From positions 186,001 to 250,000 of the forward strand of contig JAFGFE010000018.1 of the NCBI GenBank assembly GCA_016931225.1: a stretch of DNA of 64,000 nucleotides. The letters are read 5' to 3'. This document shows positions 45,345 to 53,069 of the stretch, in pieces (position 1 is the first letter of the stretch; each line of letters starts with the position of its first letter). Source of the DNA: Candidatus Zymogenaceae bacterium (lineage in GTDB: Bacteria; Desulfobacterota; Zymogenia; Zymogenales; Zymogenaceae). The translations under genes and the position numbers were made by a program. Under the pieces are notes generated by a model. That model had not been told where the DNA came from. It did not search any database and saw only the letters and a list, made by a program, of their open reading frames with translations.

Positions 45345-46130
45345 ATGACCGCGGGACCACCTCCCATATCGGTGTACATGATCACCAAGGACAATATCAG
45401 AACGGTGGAAAAGGCGCTTTTGAGCGTTGTTCGTTGGGCCGATGAGATTGTGGCGGTGGACTCCGGCAGCACCGACGGCACCGTCGAGACCCTCAAACGA
45501 TATACCGACCGGGTCTATCACCGAGACTGGCCCGGATTCAGAGACCAGTATCAGCACGCCCAGGGCCTGACGAAGAACAAGTGGGTGTTGTTCATCGATG
45601 CGGACGAGGAGGTCGGCCCGGAGCTGGCCCGGGAGATCGCGGATCTCTTCGCCACGGGCGAGCCCAAGGCGGACGGATACATCACCCACCGCAGGACCTA
45701 TTACCTGGGCCGCCTCATCAGATACGGCGGTTGGTATCCGGACTTCGAGGTTCGCCTCTACAGAAAAGACAGAGGCGGGTGGAAGGGGGGGCTTCACGCC
45801 AAGGTGCATGTGGATGGCGTGGTAAAAGAGCTTGAGCACGTCTATCTCCACTATAACTATAAGGACATCGCGGACCAGATTCGGACCGTCAACCTCTATT
45901 CCGACATCGAGGCGGTGGACATGGACGAGGCGGATAAAAAGGTCAGCCTTTTCAAGATGCTCTTCAACCCGCCGTTTCGATTTTTCCGGGATTATCTGCT
46001 CAAGAGGGGCTTTCTGGACGGCATGCCGGGGCTGATCATCGCGGTGACCACCTCTTATTATCTCTTCGCGAAATACGCGAAGCTCTGGGAGCGGCGCACG
46101 GTGCTGCAGTCCGATGGGAAGGAGTCGTGA
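45345..46130 (+). CDS. Glycosyltransferase family 2 (WaaE/KdtX-like)
   Basis: A 261-residue GT-A enzyme. The N-terminal SVYMITKDNIRTVEKALLSV, the VDSGSTDGTVE box and FIDADEEVGPELA (the DxD site) match the WaaE/KdtX group that adds glucose to inner-core heptose. A late RRTYYLGRLIRYGGWYPD and FRLYRKDR-like segment is also typical. The C-terminus has a hydrophobic stretch (GLIIAVTTSYYLFAKY) for membrane attachment. In the LPS cluster, 34 bases after the GT4 gene. Confidence 0.9.
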   Translation: MTAGPPPISVYMITKDNIRTVEKALLSVVRWADEIVAVDSGSTDGTVETLKRYTDRVYHRDWPGFRDQYQHAQGLTKNKWVLFIDADEEVGPELAREIADLFATGEPKADGYITHRRTYYLGRLIRYGGWYPDFEVRLYRKDRGGWKGGLHAKVHVDGVVKELEHVYLHYNYKDIADQIRTVNLYSDIEAVDMDEADKKVSLFKMLFNPPFRFFRDYLLKRGFLDGMPGLIIAVTTSYYLFAKYAKLWERRTVLQSDGKES

Positions 46131-46140
46131 ACATCACGCC

Positions 46141-47259
46141 ATGGGCGCGCGAAACAAACAGAAAAACGGATCCCCGGTCCCCTTCTTTGACCTCCAGCGG
46201 CAGTATCACGTCCTGAAGGGCGATATCGACGCCGCCGCGGCGAGAGTGTTTCAATCCGGCCGCTTCATACTGGGAAGCGAGCTCGAGGCCTTCGAGGAGG
46301 AGTTCGCGGCGTACTGCGGCGTGTCTCACTGTGTGGGGGTCAATTCCGGCACCGACGCCCTGCTGCTCGCTTTTCGGGCCCTGGGGCTTTCTCCGGGAGA
46401 CGAGGTGATAACGGTCTCCGCCACATTCTTCGCCACGGTCATCGGGCCGCTGCTCGCGGGCGCCCGGCTGAGGTTCGTGGATATAGATCCGCTCACCCGG
46501 CTGATGGCCCCGGAGCTCTTGGAGCAGGCCCTAACGGCTGAGACGAAGCTGATCGTCCCGGTGCATCTCTACGGCCGGATGGCGGACATGCGGGCAATAT
46601 CAGACATGGCGGCTCAAGTCGGGGCGGGGATCGTGGAGGACGCCTGCCAGGCCCACGGCGCCAAATCCCGTGGGATCGGCCCCGGGATGAAGAGCGATTG
46701 CGCGGTCTACTCCTTTTACCCGACGAAAAATCTGGGGGCCTTCGGGGACGCAGGGGCCGTGGTGACGAACGACGGAGAGCTGGCGAAGAAAATCAAAGAC
46801 CTGAGGAACTACGGCTCCACGGAGAAATATCACCACCCGATGCCGGGGGTCAACTCCCGGCTGGACGAGCTGCAGGCGGCGCTTCTCCGGGTGAAGCTTG
46901 CGCACCTTGACGAATGGAATGCACGGCGCCTCACTATCGCCCGAAGATACCTTAAGGGAATGCAAAACGACCGGGTCGTCCTCCCGGACATTCCGGAGGA
47001 CGGCGGGCATGTGCTGTATGTCTTCGGTGTGGAGACGGACGATCGGGACGGGCTGATGGAGCACCTCACGGGGCGGGGAATCGGGAGTCTGATTCATTAT
47101 CCCACACCCCTGCATTACCAGGAGGCGTTGAGTGAATACCGGGACGTGCACCTCCCCCATACCGAGCGGTTGTGTGAACGGGTGTTGTCGCTGCCGCTCT
47201 TTCCCGAGCTGACGGACGACGAAGCGGACCGGGTCATCGAGGCGGTCAACGGCTTCTAG
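46141..47259 (+). CDS. DegT/DnrJ/EryC1/StrS-family sugar aminotransferase
   Basis: A 372-residue PLP enzyme that converts a keto-sugar nucleotide to an amino sugar. It has FFDLQRQY at the start, GVNSGTDALLLAFRAL, VHLYGRMADM, EDACQAHGA, and the PLP lysine Lys196 in SFYPTKNLGAFGDAG. The set resembles enzymes making 3-amino-3,6-dideoxyhexoses (FdtB/QdtB), but the substrate is not proven. ATG 46141 was chosen as the first codon near the family start; ATG 46114, inside the end of the preceding gene, is an alternative. Neither has ideal Shine-Dalgarno spacing. Confidence 0.9.
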   Translation: MGARNKQKNGSPVPFFDLQRQYHVLKGDIDAAAARVFQSGRFILGSELEAFEEEFAAYCGVSHCVGVNSGTDALLLAFRALGLSPGDEVITVSATFFATVIGPLLAGARLRFVDIDPLTRLMAPELLEQALTAETKLIVPVHLYGRMADMRAISDMAAQVGAGIVEDACQAHGAKSRGIGPGMKSDCAVYSFYPTKNLGAFGDAGAVVTNDGELAKKIKDLRNYGSTEKYHHPMPGVNSRLDELQAALLRVKLAHLDEWNARRLTIARRYLKGMQNDRVVLPDIPEDGGHVLYVFGVETDDRDGLMEHLTGRGIGSLIHYPTPLHYQEALSEYRDVHLPHTERLCERVLSLPLFPELTDDEADRVIEAVNGF

Positions 47260-47314
47260 TTTATCCGATTTTGGGGTAAGTGGCGCCTGGGGGGGAGCTC
47301 GGTGGAGATACTCC

Positions 47315-47342
47315 TTGACATACGGGAGAGAATCAATACAAT
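47315..47342 (+). promoter_or_regulatory. Sigma-70 promoter inside the glycan cluster
   Basis: Perfect -35 TTGACA (47315-47320), 16-base spacer, -10 TACAAT (47337-47342), 41 bases before the SDR gene. It suggests a second transcription unit beginning here. Confidence 0.75.
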
Positions 47343-47382
47343 TTCGAACCAACGGAACGCCTGAGACGAACGGGGAGCCGAC

Positions 47383-48369
47383 ATGGAGCGGATTGACGGA
47401 AAAAATGTGCTGATTACCGGGGGCCTCGGATTTATCGGCAGCAACCTGGCCATCGAACTGGTCAGGCGAAACTGTCGTGTGACGATCATCGATAATTTTC
47501 TGCCGGGGCACGGGGCCAATGAATTCAACATCAATCCCATCATCGAACAGGTGGATGTCAACGTGTGCGACGTCAGGGACGAGATGGCCGTTCGGAGGCT
47601 CGTGAAGGATAAAGACATCATCTTTCACCTGGCCGGCCAGATCAACCATCTGGCTTCCATGCGGGACCCCTTTCTGGATGTGGATATCAACGTGCGGGGC
47701 GCGCTGGTGCTGCTGGAGGCGTGCCGGTGGGAGAACCCGGATGTTGTCGTTCTCTTTTCCGGCACCCGAGGGCAGTACGGCAGCACCATGACTCCCCTGC
47801 CGGTGAACGAGGACCATCCGAGAAACCCAAGGGGGATGTATGGCGTGACCAATAACGCCGCGGAACAGATTTTCACCCTGTATCACAACGTGCACGGTCT
47901 CAAGACCGTCTCCCTTAGGATTACCAATACGTACGGCCCCCGTCACCAGATGATGACCGACGAGTACGGGGTGTTCAACTGGTTTGTCAGGAAGGCCCTG
48001 GACGACGAGGCCATCCAGGTGTTCGGACAAGGGAAGATCCTGCGGGATTTTATATACATCGACGACCTGTTGGATGTGCTGGTGAAAATCCCCCTGACGG
48101 ACGGCGCCTACGGACGGGCGCTGAACGTGGGGAGCGGCGAGGGCATCAACTTCATCGATCTTGCGAAAACCATTGTGGCCGCCGTCGGGACCGGATCGTA
48201 TGAGTTCGCGAATTTTGATGAGGAGCGAAAGGCCATCGAGCCGGGGGATTATGTCGCGGATATCAGTCTGCTCAAGAGTCTCATTCCTCTCAATTCCACG
48301 ACCCCTCTGGACGAGGGGATACGAAAGACCGCAGCATACTACAGAGAGTATAAAAAATATTACTGGTAG
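47383..48369 (+). CDS. Extended-SDR sugar-nucleotide epimerase/dehydratase-like protein with Asn in place of catalytic Lys
   Basis: A 328-residue Rossmann-fold protein with the NAD(P)-binding GGLGFIGSNLA, DNFLPG, and FHLAGQ segments of extended SDRs. The catalytic Tyr is Tyr153 in GMYGVTNNAAE, but the expected YxxxK Lys is Asn157 (codon AAT). The Ser/Thr position is in FSGTRGQYG. RITNTYGPRHQMMTDEYG and DFIYIDDLLD are as in other epimerases. It may still bind a nucleotide sugar but could be inactive or use another proton path. It has its own promoter. Confidence 0.85.
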   Translation: MERIDGKNVLITGGLGFIGSNLAIELVRRNCRVTIIDNFLPGHGANEFNINPIIEQVDVNVCDVRDEMAVRRLVKDKDIIFHLAGQINHLASMRDPFLDVDINVRGALVLLEACRWENPDVVVLFSGTRGQYGSTMTPLPVNEDHPRNPRGMYGVTNNAAEQIFTLYHNVHGLKTVSLRITNTYGPRHQMMTDEYGVFNWFVRKALDDEAIQVFGQGKILRDFIYIDDLLDVLVKIPLTDGAYGRALNVGSGEGINFIDLAKTIVAAVGTGSYEFANFDEERKAIEPGDYVADISLLKSLIPLNSTTPLDEGIRKTAAYYREYKKYYW

Positions 48370-48469
48370 AACTCCCGGAGGCGGGAAGCGCCGTTACTGT
48401 TGATCATCGGTGTCCGTTTCCGGGCGGGCTCGCGTCATCCGGTGGCCTATCTCCCTCGTTTACACGCCC

Positions 48470-49675
48470 ATGAAGATTATACAGATACTCGCAGACTGGA
48501 AATGGACCGGACCGTCGGAGCCGGTGCTCTCGCTGTCCGACCGCTTGGCCCGCCTGGGAGAAGATGTGACCCTGATGATCAGGAAGCCCCCGGCGGACCA
48601 CGAGGATACAGAGAGCATCCTGGTCTACGCAAAAGGGATCGGCCCGGATCCGTCCCGCAACGTGCCCGTCGATTCGCCTCTTTCGGTGTTCACGGAGCTG
48701 GACCTCAACACCCGGACCAAGCCGGACAACCTCTTCGGCGTACCCGGATTCATCCGGGATAAAAGAAGGCTTGCCCGATACATCGACGCGGAAGCGGTGG
48801 ACGTGATACACGTCCATTCCTCTCACGACCACACGCTGGCCGGCCTGGCCCGACTTTTTGCCCGCCGCACACCGATCATCGTCCGTACGGATCACAAGAG
48901 AAACTTCATCAAGAAGGGAATCGGAAACCATTTTCTGTTGCGGTGGTTCACCGACGGGATCATCACCTTTTCCCACAGGGGGGCGGCGGCGATCGAGGAG
49001 AGATTCGATGTTTCTCCTGGAAAAATCCGTGTGGTCGATCCAGCCCTGGAGCTGGATCGATGGAACCCGGATGAGCCGCACACATCAATGCGGCCCGCGT
49101 ACGGCATCCCCGAGGACGCCCTGGTCATCGGGATGGTCGCCCGCTTTCAGAAATATCGCAAGGCCGACATGGTCATCGAGGCGTTCGCCGCCCTGGCGGA
49201 GAAATACCCGGGCGCCCGCCTGCTGCTTCTGGGCAGGAGCTCCCAGATGACCGAGAGCGTCCACGAGCCGGCGAAGGCCCTGGGCATTGCGGATAAGATC
49301 ATCACGCCCGGATATGTGATGGAGGGGTATCGGGAGGCCCTCCTTTCCATGGATGTGTTCGTCTTTACGATGCCCGGCTCCGACGGCACCGCCCGGGCCC
49401 TCCGGGAGGCCCAGGCCCTGGGGCTGCCGGTCGTCGCCCTGGATGTGGGGATAATCCCCGAGCTGGTGATCGACGGTCGGACGGGGTTTCTGGTCGGGGA
49501 GACCCCGGAGGAGCTGGAGAGGGCGCTCTGGAGGCTGGCGGAGGATGAAACGCTTCGGAAGGAGCTGGGAAGGGGCGCCCGGGCGGAGGCGCTCAGGCGC
49601 TACGATCTAAAACGACAGGCGACCGAGATACTGTCTTTCTACAAGGAATTGTCTGGATATGAATCTCGTACCTGA
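48470..49675 (+). CDS. Glycosyltransferase family 4
   Basis: A 402-residue GT-B protein. It begins MKIIQILADWKWTGPSEPVLSLS, then has VIHVHSSHDHTLAGLARLF, MVARFQKYRKADMVIEAFA, and the donor-site region MPGSDGTARALREAQALGLPVVALD. The segment TDHKRNFIKKG is charged and may contact an anionic acceptor. No clear Shine-Dalgarno precedes the ATG; a GTG at 48410 would add 20 residues without family resemblance. The next gene overlaps its end by 17 bases. Sugar specificity unknown. Confidence 0.88.
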   Translation: MKIIQILADWKWTGPSEPVLSLSDRLARLGEDVTLMIRKPPADHEDTESILVYAKGIGPDPSRNVPVDSPLSVFTELDLNTRTKPDNLFGVPGFIRDKRRLARYIDAEAVDVIHVHSSHDHTLAGLARLFARRTPIIVRTDHKRNFIKKGIGNHFLLRWFTDGIITFSHRGAAAIEERFDVSPGKIRVVDPALELDRWNPDEPHTSMRPAYGIPEDALVIGMVARFQKYRKADMVIEAFAALAEKYPGARLLLLGRSSQMTESVHEPAKALGIADKIITPGYVMEGYREALLSMDVFVFTMPGSDGTARALREAQALGLPVVALDVGIIPELVIDGRTGFLVGETPEELERALWRLAEDETLRKELGRGARAEALRRYDLKRQATEILSFYKELSGYESRT

Positions 49676-50555
49676 TACGGCTCACGCCCCGTCGGTGTCG
49701 GTGGTGATCCCCACCCACAACCGGGCCGGGATGCTCACCGAGGCGATTCAGAGCGTGCTCGACCAAAGCCTTCCGGCCGATGAGATCCTGGTGGTGGATA
49801 TCAACTCCACGGACGAAACAAGAAGCGTCCTGGAGGCGTTCAAGGACGTCGTGACACCCCTCTCCGTTGAGAAAAACGGCCCCTCCCCCGCCCGGAATCG
49901 CGGTATCGCCGCAGCCCGAGGGGAGTATGTTGCTTTTCTGGACGACGACGACCTGTGGCATCCGGAGAAGCTGAGGATTCAGATGGCTTTTTTGGAGGCG
50001 AACAGGGAGGTGGCGATGGCCTCCGCCGACACGGTGCGCCTAGGGGAAGATATCCGTGAAATACGGCCCGATCGATCGTACTGGATACAGGGGGACCTCT
50101 TCCCCCGCCTCTTTATGAAGAGTTACGTCTCGACGCCCACGGTAATCGTCCGGCGGGATGTGTTCGAAGCGGTGGGGGTGTTCAATGAGTCGTATCTCCG
50201 GGTGGAGGACTATGACCTGTGGCTCAGGATCGCCGCCGCCCGGCCGACGGCCCATTTCCAACACCCCCTGGCGTGGGTCAGGAAAAGCCCCAGCCGCATG
50301 AGCGACGATAAGATCGATCTGAGAAGGACCGCCAAGAAGGTATTGATGGAACACTACGACCCCGATCGTATCCCCCGACGACGCCTCTCGCGCCGCATGA
50401 GCGACCTGGAGCTTTACTGCGGCCGGGAGTATCTGAAACTCGGAGACAGAGACATGGCGGGACGCTGCTTTCGCGCGGCGGTCGACTGGACCCCCTTCCG
50501 TCCGAGGCCCTACCGGTATCTCCTGACCGGGATGTTTCGGGGACGAAGCTCATGA
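49659..50555 (+). CDS. Glycosyltransferase family 2
   Basis: A 298-residue GT-A enzyme: SVVIPTHNRAGMLTEAIQSVLDQ, VVDINSTDETRSVLE, GPSPARNRGIAAARGEYVAFLDDDDLWHPEKL (with DxD), and LRVEDYDLWLRIAA, the acidic catalytic-base region. It overlaps the genes on both sides (17 bases with the previous GT4, four bases with the next), so the three glycosyltransferases are translated together. Acceptor and donor not known. Confidence 0.9.
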   Translation: MNLVPDTAHAPSVSVVIPTHNRAGMLTEAIQSVLDQSLPADEILVVDINSTDETRSVLEAFKDVVTPLSVEKNGPSPARNRGIAAARGEYVAFLDDDDLWHPEKLRIQMAFLEANREVAMASADTVRLGEDIREIRPDRSYWIQGDLFPRLFMKSYVSTPTVIVRRDVFEAVGVFNESYLRVEDYDLWLRIAAARPTAHFQHPLAWVRKSPSRMSDDKIDLRRTAKKVLMEHYDPDRIPRRRLSRRMSDLELYCGREYLKLGDRDMAGRCFRAAVDWTPFRPRPYRYLLTGMFRGRSS

Positions 50556-51586
50556 AAACTCTCGCCTTTTTAATGCATAAGGGATTCGAGGGGCGGTTTC
50601 GGGTCAAGGAATTCATTCCGGCCTTCGAGAAGGCGGGGGTGTCGGTGAGTCTTTTGCGCATCCCGAGACACCCTCTCAAGCGGATGAAACTGTATCGGTC
50701 GCTTTCCCGGTACGACCTGGTGATCGTGCAGCGGAAGCTTCTGGGATACGTCGATCTCATGCTGGTACGGTGTTTTTCAAGAAAATTCGTCTTCGATTTT
50801 GACGACGCCATCATGTACCGCTCGTCCCGGCATACGAATCCCCGTTCTCCCGGACGGGAGAGGAAGTTTCGCCGGATGGTGAAAAACGCCGACGGCGTGA
50901 TCGCCGGGAACTCCTACCTGGCCGAGCGGGCGGCCGAATGGACGACTCGTGAGAAGATCCATATCATCCCCACGGTGGTGGACACGGACGAGTACGACGT
51001 CAAGGACCATCAGGCGGATACAACGGGGAGGGAAGGGGTGGATTTCATCGTCGGTTGGATCGGGACCAGGGGAAACCTCTCCTATCTCAGGGCAATCGCC
51101 CCGGCGGTGGCCAGGGTGGCCCGGAAACACGGCGGTGTCTCCCTCAAGATCGTCTGCGACGAATTTTTCGAGATGGAGGGTCTCACCGTTATAAAAAAAA
51201 CCTGGAGGCCCGAGGACGTGTCCCGGGACCTGGTGAGCTTCGATGCGGGGGTCATGCCGATTTCCGAAGATCACTGGACCCGGGGCAAGTGCGGCCTCAA
51301 GGTGGTGCAGTATCTGGCGTCCGGCGTGCCGGCGATCGTCTCTCCGGTGGGGGTGAACCGGGACCTGGTGGTGCCGGGGGAAACGGGGCTGTGGGCGTCG
51401 GACCTAGATGAATGGGAGCGGGCCGTCGAGATGCTGGTCCTGGATAAAAGGCGTGGGGGGACCCGGGGAAGGGAAATGGGACTGTCCGGAAGAAGACGTG
51501 TGGAGGAGCGATTTTCCCTGGGATCTGTGGCCCCCCGGTATCTTGCAATTCTGTCCGATATTGCGGATTCCTCACGGGATGCATGA
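50552..51586 (+). CDS. Glycosyltransferase family 4-like protein
   Basis: A 344-residue GT-B-like protein: FDFDDAIMYRSSRHTN in the N-terminal half, GNSYLAERAAEW, IIPTVVDTDEYDV, VGWIGTRGNLSYLRAI, and the C-terminal GKCGLKVVQYLASGVPAIVSPVGVNRDLV. The last stretch is the nucleotide-sugar binding part of GT4 enzymes. Start overlaps the GT2 gene by four bases. It ends a tightly packed run of glycosyltransferases; a 310-base gap follows. Confidence 0.87.
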   Translation: MKTLAFLMHKGFEGRFRVKEFIPAFEKAGVSVSLLRIPRHPLKRMKLYRSLSRYDLVIVQRKLLGYVDLMLVRCFSRKFVFDFDDAIMYRSSRHTNPRSPGRERKFRRMVKNADGVIAGNSYLAERAAEWTTREKIHIIPTVVDTDEYDVKDHQADTTGREGVDFIVGWIGTRGNLSYLRAIAPAVARVARKHGGVSLKIVCDEFFEMEGLTVIKKTWRPEDVSRDLVSFDAGVMPISEDHWTRGKCGLKVVQYLASGVPAIVSPVGVNRDLVVPGETGLWASDLDEWERAVEMLVLDKRRGGTRGREMGLSGRRRVEERFSLGSVAPRYLAILSDIADSSRDA

Positions 51587-51896
51587 TATCCTGACATCAA
51601 TGGAAATCGGCAGAGCAAAAGGGCGTCGCCGGCGGGGATGAGCGGCGGACGTTTTCTTGCAATACGTCGTTAAAATCGGGCAAAGTGCTTGCCAGACGCT
51701 GTATATTTTTGATATATTTTATACTCTTAATATATGCGGTCTTTATTCCGATATCGTTATATGGGAGATACGCTCGAAGGGCGAGATGAAGGTAATCGGC
51801 GGTACGGGGTACGTGGGCCGCATTTGGAACCAGTAAAACCGACGGCGGGAGAAACCGGGATTCGTTTTCGAGACCTATTTGTAACAGAGAATATTC
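51587..51896. other. AT-rich intergenic region with a possible promoter and a tiny Rossmann-like ORF
   Basis: About 310 bases, clearly more AT-rich than its neighbours around 51690-51745. A promoter-like pair TTGCCA (51689-51694) and TATATT (51713-51718) with 18-base spacing may drive the metallophosphoesterase gene. At 51786-51836 a 16-codon frame encodes MKVIGGTGYVGRIWNQ, which looks like the start of an NAD(P)-binding fold. No hairpin terminator is evident. Confidence 0.5.
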
Positions 51897-52973
51897 ATGC
51901 ACTCTCAAAGTGATATACATATCAAACTTGGTCCCTCACTGCAGCTTCCCGGGGACGATACGATGACCGTTCTCTGGGAAACCGACCGTCCCTGTATCGG
52001 CAGTGTTGCTTGTATTTCACCGGATGATGAAGAGAAAATTGTTATCTCCGACGATCAGACGGCGTCCACACGGCACCGGGTAACGATTACCGGACTGATC
52101 CCGAAGACCGTATATCGGTACCGGGTGAAAGCCGGGAATCGGGTGCTTCATGAATCGAGCTTTCGAACGCTGGTGAGAAGAAGCACCTATCGGGTGGCGA
52201 TCGCCGGGGATATCCATGCCCCCCGGGAGGAGTTCGGCTATATTGTCCCCATGCTTCAGGAGAGCGATCCTGACTTCATGATTTTTCTGGGCGATTTTGT
52301 GTACCGGAGCGACGAAAACTACTGGCCCGCCTTCTTCCGTATGGGACGGGACCTGTTCGATCGTGTTCCCCTCTTCCCGGTGGTGGGAGATCACGATCTG
52401 GGCCTGCGGGATAAATATGGGCTCTTTTCCCGGTATTTCTGTACCCCCAACAAAAATGGACGCTATTCTTTTTGTTATGCCCGGACCGTCTCCAATGACG
52501 TGCTGTTGTTTTTCGATTCAACCAGGATACTCGGTTTCTACTGGCAGGCGCTCCGGTTATATCGGTACGTGAAGAAACAGGCGAAAGAGGGAAAGCTTCG
52601 ATATCTCTTCGTGTTCGCCCACAAGGGCCCGATCAGTTTCAAGGGGGAGCGCCCGGGGTTGTACGGTATCCGAACCCTCTTCGGCATGCTGAAGCGGTAT
52701 GGGGTGACCGCGATCTTTTCCGGTCACGATCATCACTATGTCCGGGGGCGCTCTCACGGCGGCATCCCTCTGTTTGTCTCGGGCGGAGCGGGGGGCGGCA
52801 GGCCCTACAAGATAAATCCGGACAATATCCACGCCCGGCTGTCCGGCAGCATGGAATACGGCGAGGTCTGCCGTCACTTCCTTGTGCTGGATGTTTCCGA
52901 TGACGAATGCTCGGTGACGGCGGTGGATGAAACGGGGCGGATTGTCGAGAAAACGAGGCTCTCGCCTCTCTGA
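51897..52973 (+). CDS. Purple-acid-phosphatase-like metallophosphoesterase
   Basis: A 358-residue protein. Residues about 8-92 look like the fibronectin-III-type N-domain of purple acid phosphatases (TMTVLWETD, GLIPKTVYRYRVKAG). The calcineurin-like domain follows: AGDIHAPRE (Asp105, His107), FLGDFVYRSDE (Asp133), VVGDHDLGL in place of the usual GNHE, AHKGP, and FSGHDHHYVRG. The metal ligands are mostly in place, but Asn in GNHE is Asp166. There is no signal peptide, so it is probably cytoplasmic. It sits in the glycan cluster and could remove a phosphate from an intermediate; unproven. Confidence 0.82.
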   Translation: MHSQSDIHIKLGPSLQLPGDDTMTVLWETDRPCIGSVACISPDDEEKIVISDDQTASTRHRVTITGLIPKTVYRYRVKAGNRVLHESSFRTLVRRSTYRVAIAGDIHAPREEFGYIVPMLQESDPDFMIFLGDFVYRSDENYWPAFFRMGRDLFDRVPLFPVVGDHDLGLRDKYGLFSRYFCTPNKNGRYSFCYARTVSNDVLLFFDSTRILGFYWQALRLYRYVKKQAKEGKLRYLFVFAHKGPISFKGERPGLYGIRTLFGMLKRYGVTAIFSGHDHHYVRGRSHGGIPLFVSGGAGGGRPYKINPDNIHARLSGSMEYGEVCRHFLVLDVSDDECSVTAVDETGRIVEKTRLSPL

Positions 52974-53069
52974 GAGTAGGGACACGCCATCGAACGAATC
53001 GAGTATATACGGCGCACATCGGCGCATTTTGACTGGCATATCCGCCGGGGCTGGGAGAAACTGGCCCTG

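Noticed and set aside
46600-48030. Minus-strand open frame of 476 codons across the aminotransferase and SDR genes
   Set aside because: It runs through a promoter and two well-supported plus-strand genes; no family resemblance.
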